A stretch of DNA of 33,972 nucleotides from VBCK01 sp035939615 (lineage in GTDB: Bacteria; Pseudomonadota; Gammaproteobacteria; Burkholderiales; Burkholderiaceae_F): the NCBI GenBank assembly GCA_035939615.1, contig DASZFP010000067.1, positions 1-33,972 on the forward strand, read 5' to 3'. Shown here in pieces: positions 6,885-17,316 of the stretch (position 1 is the first letter of the stretch; every line of letters starts with the position of its first letter). The notes under the pieces were generated by a model. That model saw nothing but the letters and a program-made list of their open reading frames with translations. It was not told the origin of the DNA and ran no database searches. Position numbers and translations under genes: made by a program.

Positions 6885-7796
6885 TCACTTCAGCCGTTCC
6901 AGCACCTGCTGGTGCAACGCACCGGCGGTTGCGATCAGCGACAGTTCGGCCAGCGGGTCGCCGCCGCGCCAGCTGGTGACCCGGCCGCCGGCGCCCTCGA
7001 TCACCGGAACGATCGCCGCGACGTCCCAATATTCGAGCTGCGGATCGAGCATCACGTCCGCGCCCGCCGTGGCCAGCGAGAAATAGCCGAAGCAGTCCCC
7101 CCAGGAGCGGTACATGCGGGCCGCGCGCGCCACCGATTCGATACCCGTCGCCTCGCGCTGCTCGCTGCCGACCCAGGTCGAACTGGACAGCACGGTGGCG
7201 TCCTGCAGGCGGGCGCAGGCGCGCACGCGCGCCGGCCGCTCGCCGGCACCGGCAACGAAGAGCGCCGTGCCGTCCCGATGCCCGATCAGCGCGGAGCCGG
7301 CCGCGCAGTGGGCGATGCAGCCGAGCACCGGAACGAAGCCGGCGCCGTCGTCGCGCTCCAGCGCGATCAGGGTTCCGAACAGGAAGCAGTTGCTGATGAA
7401 CGCCCGGGTGCCGTCGATCGGATCGAGCACCCAGCGGTAGGGGCCGCCGTCGAGTTGCCCGTACTCCTCGCCCAGCACCCCGTGGTGCGGGTACCGGTCC
7501 CGGATCAGCGTTCGTAAGGCCAGCTCGGTTTCGCGGTCGGCCCGTGTGACGGGCGAGGCGTCGGCCTTGGACTCGACCGTGTGCGGCCGCAGGAAATGCG
7601 GCCGGATCGTCGCGAACGCGGTCGCGATGAGCCGGTGCACGAACGGAACGAATTCACGCTGCTCGGCGGCCGACAACGCACCGCTGAAGCGGTGCCAGGT
7701 CGGCGAGGCAGGATCCCGGACGGCCGGGTCGATCGGATTCACCGGGACGGATGGGGCAGGCGGCAGCGCGATTGTCGCACGCGCTGTTGCGGGCAC
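6885..7796 (-). CDS. Inositol-monophosphatase-family phosphatase, HisN-like
   Basis: A Mg2+-dependent phosphatase of the inositol monophosphatase/FBPase superfamily. Metal-site motifs are all present: GEEYG (Glu110, Glu111), DPIDGTRAF (Asp125, Asp128) and WDVAA (Asp258), plus WGDCFGY. The closest type I recognise is HisN histidinol-phosphate phosphatase, but substrate cannot be fixed from sequence. With the GTG at 7796 the protein has 303 aa, about 35-40 residues longer at the N-terminus than usual and Pro/Ala-rich, so a later start is possible. GAGG from the end of hexR lies about 11 bp before this GTG. It is the last gene of the zwf-pgl-hexR run, 13 bp after hexR, so it probably shares HexR control. 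It converges on recQ across a 122-bp gap in which I see nothing clear. Confidence 0.85.
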   Translation of the reverse strand: MPATARATIALPPAPSVPVNPIDPAVRDPASPTWHRFSGALSAAEQREFVPFVHRLIATAFATIRPHFLRPHTVESKADASPVTRADRETELALRTLIRDRYPHHGVLGEEYGQLDGGPYRWVLDPIDGTRAFISNCFLFGTLIALERDDGAGFVPVLGCIAHCAAGSALIGHRDGTALFVAGAGERPARVRACARLQDATVLSSSTWVGSEQREATGIESVARAARMYRSWGDCFGYFSLATAGADVMLDPQLEYWDVAAIVPVIEGAGGRVTSWRGGDPLAELSLIATAGALHQQVLERLK

Positions 7797-7809
7797 AACA
7801 GGGGTTACC

Positions 7810-8712
7810 TCAGGCGGTGCGCAGGCGCCGATCGAGCAAGGCCTGCTTGCTCCCTTGCAGCTGTTTCGCCAGCGACGGCCCCAGCGCCAGCGCCAGGCCG
7901 ACGCACAGCACGTCGATGATCGCCAGATGAGCGATGCGGGAGGTCATCGGCGCGTAGATGTCTGGATCCTCCCGCACGTCCGCGTACAGCGCGACCGAGG
8001 CGAGCCGGGCCAGCGGCGATCCGCCGGCGGTGAGCGCGATGACGCGGGCGCCGCGTTCGCGCGCGACCTGCACGGCCCCGAGGACGTCGGTCGTGCGGCC
8101 GCTCGCCGAAATGGCCAGCACGGCGTCGCTGCGCTTGAGCACGGTTGCCGCCATGGCCATCGTGTGGCCGTCCGCATAGGCGACCGTGGGCACTCCGAAG
8201 CGGAACAGCTTGTGCTGCGCGTCCAGCGCGACGATGCCGGAATTTCCAACGCCGTAGCATTCGATGTGGCGCGCCACCGCCAGGATCCGGATGGCGCGCT
8301 TCAAGGCGGCCGCATCCAGGTGATTGCGCACGTCGATCAGCGCACCCACGGTTCGGTCGAACACTTTCGCGGCGATCAACTCGGGCGTGTCCCGGGGCTT
8401 GACGTCCTGGTGCACGAACGGCACGCCGGAAGCCAGGCTTTGGGCCAGGCGCAGCTTGAATTCCTTGTAGCCGGAGTAGCCCAGCGCGGCGGCGAAGCGG
8501 GCCACGGTCGGCTGACTGGCGCCGACCCGCCTGGCCATCTCGGCGATCGACAGGTGCAGCACCTCGTTCGGCTGAGCCAGCACGCGCTCGGCGACCGACC
8601 GCTCGGACTTGCGCAACTGCGGCAGCGTGGCGGCGATGCGCGTCAGCAGCGGGCTGCGACGCCCCGCGACGTCGGTCGGCGCCGTCCGCACGGGCAGCGA
8701 TTCGTTCTTCAT
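7810..8712 (-). CDS. hexR: HexR-type RpiR-family transcriptional regulator
   Basis: An RpiR-family regulator of 300 aa. An N-terminal helix-turn-helix domain covers about residues 20-95 (ERSVAERVLAQP, then LSIAEMARRVGASQPTVARF) and a C-terminal sugar-isomerase (SIS) domain about 135-265 (YGVGNSGIVALDAQHKLFRFG, then ISASGRTTDVL). HexR proteins sense 2-keto-3-deoxy-6-phosphogluconate and repress zwf/edd/eda genes. Placement inside the zwf-pgl run and two matching operators between zwf and edd support that identity. Its ATG overlaps the pgl stop codon by 4 bp (ATGA), implying translational coupling. Because it is in the operon it would control, autoregulation is expected. Confidence 0.93.
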   Translation of the reverse strand: MKNESLPVRTAPTDVAGRRSPLLTRIAATLPQLRKSERSVAERVLAQPNEVLHLSIAEMARRVGASQPTVARFAAALGYSGYKEFKLRLAQSLASGVPFVHQDVKPRDTPELIAAKVFDRTVGALIDVRNHLDAAALKRAIRILAVARHIECYGVGNSGIVALDAQHKLFRFGVPTVAYADGHTMAMAATVLKRSDAVLAISASGRTTDVLGAVQVARERGARVIALTAGGSPLARLASVALYADVREDPDIYAPMTSRIAHLAIIDVLCVGLALALGPSLAKQLQGSKQALLDRRLRTA

Positions 8713-9437
8713 GGGCTGTAGTACAGGTGCACCGGCACCGACTGCTGGCCCAGGAAGGCGCCGATCGGATGCACGACCGGATCGGCGCCGGCGGCGCGCT
8801 CGATCGCAATGCGCTTGCCTTCGCCCTGTATCAGGATCATCACGGCGCGCGTGTCGAGCAGCGCAGACAGCGTCAGGCTGATGCGCCGGTGAGGGGCGGT
8901 CGACGGCGCGACCAGCGCCACGCGCTCGGCGCTGCGCGCATCGAGCGCCGGCGCGCTGCCCTCGGCGCCCGCAAACAGCGATGCGACGTGCCCGTCCTCG
9001 CCCATGCCCAGCACCACGACGTCGGACGGCCATGGCAGGCTGGCCAATGCCTGCTGCGCGAGCTGCAGTTGCTCGCAGTCGGCACCCGGCCCGAGCAGCG
9101 GAACGAAGCGCGCCGACGCCGCGGAGTCCTGCAGCAGGTGCCGGCGCACCAGCGCCTCGTTGCGGTCGGGATGATCCGCAGGCACGCAGCGCTCGTCGGT
9201 CAGGCTGACGCTGACGTCCGACCAGGCGAGCGGCTGCCGGGCGAGGCGGTCGAGAAATGCGATCGGCGTGCGCCCTCCGGCGACGATCAGCCCTGCCCGG
9301 CCGCGACGCTGCACGCCGTCTTTCAGGTTCCGGGCCACCGCGATCGCCAGCGCCTGCGCCGTTTGCGCAGCCGCGGCGAACCGGTGTTGCTGCACGGCGG
9401 AGGGCAGGCGCAGCGGTGCCGGAGGCGCCAAGCTCAA
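8709..9437 (-). CDS. pgl: 6-phosphogluconolactonase
   Basis: This enzyme hydrolyses 6-phosphoglucono-delta-lactone to 6-phosphogluconate, the second step of the Entner-Doudoroff route. Family motifs are visible: VAGGRTP near the N-terminus, LTDERCVPADHPDRN, and VVLGMGEDGHVASLF. I place the start at a TTG (9437) that overlaps the zwf TGA as TTGA and gives MSLAPPAPLR and 242 aa, a normal length. A GTG about 14 codons later is an alternative. A purine-rich GAAGAGAG directly before the TTG can serve as a ribosome site. The 3' end overlaps hexR by 4 bp. The protein is cytoplasmic. Confidence 0.92.
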   Translation of the reverse strand: MSLAPPAPLRLPSAVQQHRFAAAAQTAQALAIAVARNLKDGVQRRGRAGLIVAGGRTPIAFLDRLARQPLAWSDVSVSLTDERCVPADHPDRNEALVRRHLLQDSAASARFVPLLGPGADCEQLQLAQQALASLPWPSDVVVLGMGEDGHVASLFAGAEGSAPALDARSAERVALVAPSTAPHRRISLTLSALLDTRAVMILIQGEGKRIAIERAAGADPVVHPIGAFLGQQSVPVHLYYSP

Positions 9438-10894
9438 CTCTCTTCGCGCCACGCGTTGCCGTCGCGGGCGATCAGCGTGCTCGACGCGGTCGGCCCCCAG
9501 GTTCCGGCCGCATACGCCCGGGGCGGCTGGCTGGACCGTTCCCAATCCGCCAGGATCGGCTCGAGCCACTGCCAGGCGGCATCCAGCTCGTCGCGCCGCA
9601 TGAACAGGGTCAGCTTGCCGTGAACCGCGTCCATGATGAGTCGCTCGTAGGCATCCCACTGGCGCGTCTGGTAGGTCTCGGACAGCGCCACGTCCAGCGA
9701 GATCGGCTGCACGTTCATGCCCTCGCCGGGAACCTTGGCCATCAGATCCAGCCGCAGGCTCTCGTCCGGCTGCAGCGTGATCACCAGCCGATTGGCCGCC
9801 TCGCCGGAGGCGGCGCGCAGCATCGGATGCGGCACGCCGCGGAAGTTGATCACGATTTCGGCCAGCCGCCGTTGCATCCGCTTGCCGGTGCGCAGGTAGA
9901 ACGGCACGCCGGCCCAGCGCCAGTTGCCCAGCTCGGCTTTGATGGCGACGAAGGTCTCGGTGCGGCTGCCCGCCGGGATGCCCGGTTCCTCGAGGTACCC
10001 CGGCACCGGCTTGCCGTCGATGGCGCCGGCCTGGTACTGGCCCCGCACGGTGCGGGCCGGCACGTCGTCGCCGGCGATCGGCCGCAGTGTGCGCAGCACC
10101 TTCAGCTTCTCGTCGCGCATCGTGTCGGCCTCGATGTTGGCCGGCGGTTCCATCGCGACGATGCACAGTAGCTGCAGCAGGTGGCTTTGCACCATGTCGC
10201 GCAGCGCGCCGATTCCATCGTAGGAGTCGCCGCGGCCCTCGACACCGACCACTTCCGCGATCGTGATCTGAACGTCGCGCACCCAGGAGCGGTTCCACAG
10301 CGGCTCCAGCAGCACATTACCGAAGCGAAGCGCGATCAGGTTCTGGACCGTTTCCTTGCCCAGATAGTGATCGATCCGGAAGATCTGCGGCTCGCTGAAG
10401 ATCGCGCCGACCTCCTCGTTGATGCGGCGCGCCGAGGCCAGGTTGCGACCGAGCGGCTTTTCCAGCACCACCCGGCTGGCCGGCGTCACCACACCGGCGG
10501 CGCTCAGGCCGGCGCAGATGGCAGAGAACAGGCCAGGCTCGGTGGCGAGGTAGAACACGCGTACGCGCGAGGCTGTATCGCCGAGCCACTCGACCAGCGA
10601 AGCGTAGTCCTGAGGCCGGTTCGCATCGAGGCGCCGGTAGTCGAGGCGCTGCGCAAATCCGGCCCACGCGGCCTCGCTGAAGTCCTTGGCGGCGATGTGC
10701 TGCCGGCAATGCTGCAGGGCCAGATTCAGGTATTCGTCGCGCGTCATGTGCTGCCGGCCCAGACTGAGGATGCGCCAGCCCCGAGCCTCGCCGCCGTCGC
10801 GGTGCCGGTAATACAGCGCCGGCAGCAGCTTGCGCATCGCCAGATCGCCGCTGCCGCCGAACAGGATGAAATCGAACGTTCCCAACGTTGACAT
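9434..10894 (-). CDS. zwf: Glucose-6-phosphate dehydrogenase
   Basis: Zwf oxidises glucose-6-phosphate to 6-phosphogluconolactone with NADP+ (or NAD+), feeding the Entner-Doudoroff pathway. The 486-aa length is standard. The nucleotide-binding GGSGDLAMRKLLPALY sits at residues 13-28 and the active-site RIDHYLGKE is complete, followed by the conserved NRSWVRDVQITIAE region. The ATG at 10894 is preceded by GAGGAG at good spacing; an ATG six codons upstream lacks this. It is the first gene of the leftward operon zwf-pgl-hexR-phosphatase. A HexR-type operator lies 44 bp upstream in an AT-rich island likely to hold the promoter. Confidence 0.97.
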   Translation of the reverse strand: MSTLGTFDFILFGGSGDLAMRKLLPALYYRHRDGGEARGWRILSLGRQHMTRDEYLNLALQHCRQHIAAKDFSEAAWAGFAQRLDYRRLDANRPQDYASLVEWLGDTASRVRVFYLATEPGLFSAICAGLSAAGVVTPASRVVLEKPLGRNLASARRINEEVGAIFSEPQIFRIDHYLGKETVQNLIALRFGNVLLEPLWNRSWVRDVQITIAEVVGVEGRGDSYDGIGALRDMVQSHLLQLLCIVAMEPPANIEADTMRDEKLKVLRTLRPIAGDDVPARTVRGQYQAGAIDGKPVPGYLEEPGIPAGSRTETFVAIKAELGNWRWAGVPFYLRTGKRMQRRLAEIVINFRGVPHPMLRAASGEAANRLVITLQPDESLRLDLMAKVPGEGMNVQPISLDVALSETYQTRQWDAYERLIMDAVHGKLTLFMRRDELDAAWQWLEPILADWERSSQPPRAYAAGTWGPTASSTLIARDGNAWREES

Positions 10895-10936
10895 GCGCTC
10901 CTCGTCGCGCAACGGCGCGCCGGTTGCCGTGCAAAT

Positions 10937-10952
10937 ATGTATTAATACTACA
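10937..10952 (-). promoter_or_regulatory. HexR-type operator facing zwf
   Basis: Read on the minus strand this is TGTAGTATTAATACAT. It matches the HexR consensus as I remember it (TGTARTWWWAYTACA) at all but one position and sits in an AT-rich island before zwf. It is identical to the edd-side site except at one base. Confidence 0.8.
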
Positions 10953-11078
10953 GAATTTCCCGGCGCGCGGGTCCGGCCGCCGCTGGCGCGATCGAGCGCG
11001 CCGGGCGCGGGCGGGGTCGATCCACCCGCGCCGACCGGGTGATTTCGCGATGCGGAATGCGCCGGCAGCGTCCGATCT

Positions 11079-11094
11079 TGTAGTATTCATACAT
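11079..11094 (+). promoter_or_regulatory. HexR-type operator facing edd
   Basis: TGTAGTATTCATACAT on the plus strand lies 37 bp before the edd ATG. It equals the zwf-side operator, in opposite orientation, at 15 of 16 positions. The inverted TGTA...TACA arms fit a dimeric repressor. Confidence 0.78.
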
Positions 11095-11131
11095 CGGCGT
11101 CAACTCGAACGCGCTGCGGCAGAGGTGTGAC

Positions 11132-12990
<1,859 letters not shown>

Positions 12991-12991
<1 letters not shown>

Positions 12992-13638
12992 TGCCGGTTC
13001 CAGGGGCAACTGTGATGCGGATCGATCAGATCGTTTCCGTCGCCGCGGTCATTCCGGTGATCGTTCTGGAGCGCGCGGCCGACGGCGTGCCGCTCGCGCG
13101 CGCGCTACTCGCGGGGGGTCTGCCCGTACTCGAGGTGACGCTGCGCACCGGCGCCGCCCTGGACGGCATCGAGGCGATCGCGCGCGAAGTGCCGCAGGCG
13201 ATCGTGGGCGCAGGCACGGTGCTGGGCCGCGCCGACCTGGAAGCGGCGCGCAGCGCGGGGGCCCGCTTCGCCGTCAGTCCCGCAGCCACGCCGGAGCTGC
13301 TCGCCGCCGGGCGCGCGGGCGGCCTGCCGTTGCTGCCGGGCGTGATGACGCCGTCCGAGGTGGCCGCCGCCGCCGCGGCAGGCTACGACACGCTGAAGTT
13401 CTTCCCTGCGGTGCAGGCCGGCGGAGTGGAGATGCTCAAGGCCCTGGCGGGCCCGTTCCCGCAGGTGATTTTCTGTCCCACCGGCGGCATCAGCCTGGCC
13501 ACCGCGCCGGATTACCTGGCCTTGCCCAACGTCTGCTGCGTGGGCGGCTCCTGGATCGCTCCGCTCGCGTCGATCCGGAGCCACGACTGGACCTCGATCA
13601 CGCGCCTCGCATCGCAGGCGCGCCAGCTGCGGGCTTGA
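12991..13638 (+). CDS. eda: KDPG aldolase
   Basis: Eda cleaves KDPG to pyruvate and glyceraldehyde-3-phosphate. From ATG 12991 (215 aa) the Schiff-base lysine is Lys136 in DTLKFFPA, with Glu48 and Arg52 in LEVTLRT and the phosphate-binding CPTGGI near the C-terminal third. Two starts are plausible: 12991, overlapping the edd stop by one base (coupling), and ATG 13015, which has AGGGG at 13003-13007 and would give 207 aa. Both keep the whole enzyme. The trimeric TIM-barrel family is typically about 205-215 aa, so length does not decide. glk follows 13 bp later. Confidence 0.96.
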
Positions 13639-13651
13639 CGCACAATCGGGT

Positions 13652-14650
13652 ATGGAAGAAAAATCCGCTCCCTCGGCGCTGGTCGCCGACCTCGGCGGTA
13701 CCAATGTGCGCTTCGCGCTGGCCCAGGCCGACCGCGCGGGGCGGCCGCGCTTGAACTGCGTGAGCGAATTTGCCGTGCTGCAGTTCGCCTCGCTGTCGCA
13801 AGCGGCCGAGCACTATCTGGCGCGGGTCGATGCGCCCCGGCCGCGCCGCTCGGTCATCGCCGTGGCCTCCGCCGTCACCGGCGACCGGATCAGGATCACC
13901 AACAATCCCTGGTCGTTTTCGATCGCGGCGCTGAAGGAAGAGCTGGGCCTCGATGAAATCCATGTGATCAACGATTTCGCGGCCATCGGCCGGGCGGTGC
14001 CGCATCTGGAGCCGACCGAACTGTCGTCCATCGGCAGCGCCTCGCCCCGGGCGCAGCTCCACGGCGCCGACCGGCACTACGCGATCCTGGGACCCGGAAC
14101 GGGCCTGGGCGTGTGCCGCCTGATGCTGCGTGAAGGGCGCGCCGTGGTGATCGAGTCCGAGGGCAGTCACATCGCCTTCGCGCCGGGCAGCGACTACGAA
14201 ATCGCGATTCTGCAACACCTGATGAAACGGCGCCCGCGCGTATCGGTTGAACGACTGATTTCCGGGCCGGGCTTGCATAACCTGTACCAGGCCATCTGCG
14301 CGATCGACGGAATGGCGGCGGCGATGGACACGCCGGAGAGCATCACGGCCGGCGCGCGCGAGGGCACGGACGCCGCATGCGCGCGCGCGGTGGAACTGTT
14401 CTGCGCGATCCTGGGATCGTTCGCCGGCGACGTGGCGCTGATGTTCGGGGCGTGGGACGGCGTCTACCTGGGCGGCGGCTTGACCGGGACTTTGCTGCCG
14501 TGGATTTGCGCAGGCGCCTTCCGCCGGCGTTTCGAGGACAAGGGGCGCTTCAGCTCGCTGATGCAAACGATCCCGACCTCCGCCATCGCTCACGCGCAGC
14601 CGGGTCTGCTCGGAGCCGGCGCCTGGGCATTCGACTCGCAGCCGGCCTGA
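13652..14650 (+). CDS. glk: Glucokinase
   Basis: Glucokinase phosphorylates intracellular glucose with ATP to glucose-6-phosphate, the substrate of Zwf. The 332-aa protein has the phosphate-binding DLGGTNVRFA at 13-22, the catalytic Asp108 in INDFAAIG, the LGPGTGLGV adenosine loop and GGGLTGTLLPW near the C-terminus, all typical of bacterial Glk. It completes the edd-eda-glk operon and implies that free glucose, not PTS-phosphorylated sugar, enters the cell. Its last 61 bp overlap the convergent GPH transporter gene. Confidence 0.95.
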   Translation: MEEKSAPSALVADLGGTNVRFALAQADRAGRPRLNCVSEFAVLQFASLSQAAEHYLARVDAPRPRRSVIAVASAVTGDRIRITNNPWSFSIAALKEELGLDEIHVINDFAAIGRAVPHLEPTELSSIGSASPRAQLHGADRHYAILGPGTGLGVCRLMLREGRAVVIESEGSHIAFAPGSDYEIAILQHLMKRRPRVSVERLISGPGLHNLYQAICAIDGMAAAMDTPESITAGAREGTDAACARAVELFCAILGSFAGDVALMFGAWDGVYLGGGLTGTLLPWICAGAFRRRFEDKGRFSSLMQTIPTSAIAHAQPGLLGAGAWAFDSQPA

Positions 14651-16041
14651 TCGCGCTGGCGCGCTTCGAGCGCCATCACGATGGTGCGGTGCGCCGCATC
14701 GTCGAGCCGATAGCCGCGCATCACCAGCAGCGACAGCACGGCACCGAGTGCCGGGATCAGCCCCATGACCGACCGGATCGCTTCCAGCGATGAGGGGCTC
14801 TGCGCCTGGTTGGCGGCAAATCCGCACGCCTCCAGGTAGACGCCGGCGCAGATCGCCGACAGGCCCATCGCGATCTTCTGGGTGAGCGAGGCGATGCCGA
14901 ACACCTTGGCCTCGTCGCGCCGGCCGAAGCGCCATTCGTTGTATTCGACCGTGTCCGGCAGCATCGCCCAGAAACAGACGCCATACGCGGTGGAGCCGGC
15001 GGCCACCGCGCCGAGCAGACCGATCGCGACCGGCAACGGCAGCTGCACGGGCAGTTGCAGACAGGCCGCAAAGCCGGCGGTGGCGACGCTGCCCAGGATC
15101 CAGGCCGTTCGCTTGCTGCTGCGGCGGATGACCCACACCCACAGCGGCACGCTGATCACGCTGGCCGCCGTCAGCAGCGGCAGGGCGTAGCGCACCGCCT
15201 CCACCGCGCCCAGCACGTATTTGAAGAAGTACACCATGTTGCGGGCCTGCATGCTCAGGGCGAAGGTGATCAGGAACTTTCCCAGCAGCACCCGCAGCAG
15301 CGGCCCGCTGCCGCGCGCGACGCGCAGGAACTCCCGGGCGTCCGGCAGCAGCATCAGCGGCGCGGTGGTGCCGCCGGCATCGGGCTCGCGCACCGACACG
15401 AAGCACAGCAGGAACGAAGCGGTCGCCAGCGCGCCGATCACGAGGGCGGCCAGAGCGTACGCATTGCCCGGCTGCGTCTTGCCGAACCCGTCGGCCAGCG
15501 CGGGCATCAGGTAGGCGACCGCAACGCCGCCGAGGAACGCGCATTGCATGCGCAGCCCGATCAGCCGGGTGCGTTCCGCACTGTCGCGCGTGATGGCGAC
15601 CGACAACGAGGAGTAGGGGATGGCGAGCGCCGTGTACAGCGCGCGCGCCGTCATCTGGGCCACCAGCGTGTACACGATCAACCATTGCAGCGACAGCCGG
15701 GGCGCCGAAAAGGTCAGCGCGAACGCAATCGCCAGCGGCACCGAACCGAACAGCAGAAACGGGCGGTACTTGCCCCAGCGGGTTCGCGTGCGGTCGGCGA
15801 TCACGCCCATGACCGGATCGGTCATTCCGTCCCACACCGAAGCGATCAGGTAGCACGCCCCGGCCCAGGCTGCGGGTATGCCCAGCACGTCGGTCTGGAA
15901 GTAGATCAGGAACAGCCCCAGGCCCTGCCAGTACAGGTTGAATCCGAAATCGCCGATGGCGAAGCCATAGCGCGCGCGGGCCGTGATCGGGCCGGGCGTC
16001 ATGGCGCCTGCCTGCTGCGAGCCGCCCGCTGGCCGCTGCAT
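14590..16041 (-). CDS. GPH-family (MelB-like) sugar:cation symporter
   Basis: A 483-aa inner-membrane carrier of the glycoside-pentoside-hexuronide:cation symporter family, in the MFS fold with about twelve transmembrane helices. Supporting signatures are GFAIGDFGFNLYWQ at the first helix, WDGMTDPVMGVIADRTRTRW (the family's Asp-rich helix II and following loop) and GKYRPF. FWAMLPDTVEYNEWRFGRRDE occurs in the later half. Relatives import oligosaccharides or glycosides with Na+ or H+. ATG 16041 has GGGGGAG nine bases upstream; ATG 16002 is an alternative. It is divergent from the LacI-family regulator (89-bp gap), where I find no copy of the GACAGCGCTGTC operator. The 3' end overlaps glk in the opposite direction. 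Confidence 0.9.
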   Translation of the reverse strand: MQRPAGGSQQAGAMTPGPITARARYGFAIGDFGFNLYWQGLGLFLIYFQTDVLGIPAAWAGACYLIASVWDGMTDPVMGVIADRTRTRWGKYRPFLLFGSVPLAIAFALTFSAPRLSLQWLIVYTLVAQMTARALYTALAIPYSSLSVAITRDSAERTRLIGLRMQCAFLGGVAVAYLMPALADGFGKTQPGNAYALAALVIGALATASFLLCFVSVREPDAGGTTAPLMLLPDAREFLRVARGSGPLLRVLLGKFLITFALSMQARNMVYFFKYVLGAVEAVRYALPLLTAASVISVPLWVWVIRRSSKRTAWILGSVATAGFAACLQLPVQLPLPVAIGLLGAVAAGSTAYGVCFWAMLPDTVEYNEWRFGRRDEAKVFGIASLTQKIAMGLSAICAGVYLEACGFAANQAQSPSSLEAIRSVMGLIPALGAVLSLLVMRGYRLDDAAHRTIVMALEARQRDQAGCESNAQAPAPSRPGCA

Positions 16042-16130
16042 TCCGTTTTCTCCCCCGTGGCCGCTATGATGCCGCAGAGGCGGGTCGGCGCTGCTGCAAC
16101 GCCAGGCGGCCGCGCCGGCACCGCAACCGT

Positions 16131-17192
16131 ATGAGCCGAAAAACCATCAGAGCCGGCAACGGCAAGCCCACCATCACGGACGTGGCCCGACTGGCCGACG
16201 TCTCGATCAAGACCGTATCGCGGGTCATCAACAAGGAACCGAACGTACGCGACGAGTTGAGGGAGCGGGTACGGCGGGCCGCCACCATGCTCGGTTATCG
16301 GCCCAACTTCTCCGCGCGCAGCTTAGCCGGTGTGCGTTCGTTCCTGATCGGGTACCTGTTCGGCGATCCGGGGGGCGATTACACGCATCGCGTCGAAGTG
16401 AGCCTGCTGAACCGCTGCCGCCAGGCCGGCTATCACCTGATGGTGGAACAGATCGACGCCGCTGCCGCCGACGTCACGGAGCGCACCTCGGCCCTGGTGT
16501 CGCAGCTGCGCCTCGACGGGGTCGTCCTGACCGCCCCCATCACCGATGACCGGGATGTGTTGCGCGTGCTCGACGAAGCCCACGTGCCCTACGTCCGGAT
16601 CGCGCCGGATATCGACTCCGACAGCTCGCCGCAAGTCCGGATCGATGATTTCCGGGCCGCCCGCCAGCTGACCGAACACCTGATCGGGCTCGGTCACCGG
16701 CGCATCGGCTTCATCAAGGGCGATCCGCGCCACGCGGCCGCGCGGCTTCGCTTCGACGGCTTCCGCAGCGGCATGCAGGCGCATGAGCTGGACGTTCCGG
16801 AGGCGCTGGTCGAGCAGGGCTCTTTCTCGTATTCGTCGGGACTGGAATGCGCCCGCCGCCTGCTGCAGCGGCCGCTGCGGCCGAGCGCGATCGTCGCCAG
16901 CAACGACGACATGGCCGCGGCCGCCATCGCGGTGGCGCACGCGCTGAGCCTGCGCGTGCCCGAGCAGCTGTCGGTGGTTGGATTCGACGATGCCCCCATC
17001 GCGCAGGTCGTGTGGCCGGCGCTCACCACCGTGCGTCAGCCGATCGGGCAGATGGCGGAGGTGGCAGCCGACCTGCTGCTGTCGGCCGTGGCCGGCAAGG
17101 GCAGCCCGACCTGGCCGGTGCCGATGCCGCGACGCGAGCTCGACTACGAGCTGGTGGTGCGGCAGTCCACGGCGGCGGCCGAGGGCGGCTGA
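16131..17192 (+). CDS. LacI-family transcriptional regulator of the sugar locus
   Basis: A 353-aa regulator. The N-terminal helix-turn-helix is classic LacI (PTITDVARLADVSIKTVSRV, about 13-32, followed by the hinge helix region ending YRPNFSARSLAG). A periplasmic-binding-protein-like sugar-sensing domain follows (IGYLFGDPGG to the C-terminus, including GHRRIGFIKGDP and SAIVASNDDMAAAAI). LacI proteins bind palindromes with a central CG, and GACAGCGCTGTC, found at three nearby control regions, has that form. I therefore infer it controls the antiporter, halogenase, TonB receptor and GH3 genes. The effector is probably a glucoside-derived sugar but cannot be named. It is divergent from the GPH symporter. 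Confidence 0.95.
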   Translation: MSRKTIRAGNGKPTITDVARLADVSIKTVSRVINKEPNVRDELRERVRRAATMLGYRPNFSARSLAGVRSFLIGYLFGDPGGDYTHRVEVSLLNRCRQAGYHLMVEQIDAAAADVTERTSALVSQLRLDGVVLTAPITDDRDVLRVLDEAHVPYVRIAPDIDSDSSPQVRIDDFRAARQLTEHLIGLGHRRIGFIKGDPRHAAARLRFDGFRSGMQAHELDVPEALVEQGSFSYSSGLECARRLLQRPLRPSAIVASNDDMAAAAIAVAHALSLRVPEQLSVVGFDDAPIAQVVWPALTTVRQPIGQMAEVAADLLLSAVAGKGSPTWPVPMPRRELDYELVVRQSTAAAEGG

Positions 17193-17229
17193 GGGCGCGC
17201 GACCGGGCGGGTGCACCGAAAAAGAGGGC

Positions 17230-17247
17230 TGTAGACAGCGCTGTCAA
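17230..17247. promoter_or_regulatory. LacI-type operator upstream of the antiporter
   Basis: The palindrome GACAGCGCTGTC lies at 17234-17245. On the minus strand the 18 bases TTGACAGCGCTGTCTACA are identical to the site at 20270-20287. It is 71 bp before the antiporter ATG and just after the regulator gene. No second copy is found 22 bp to either side. Confidence 0.8.
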
Positions 17248-17316
17248 TACGGACTAACCTGCGCCAAGAAAGCAGACGGCCGCGCACGGCCGCCGCGGGC
17301 AGCAGGAGGAGGGCTC

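Noticed and set aside
16042..16130. A LacI-type operator between the symporter and regulator genes
   Set aside because: The best match (TCGGCGCTGC region near 16084) lacks the GACAGC arm, so direct control of the symporter by this operator type is not supported.
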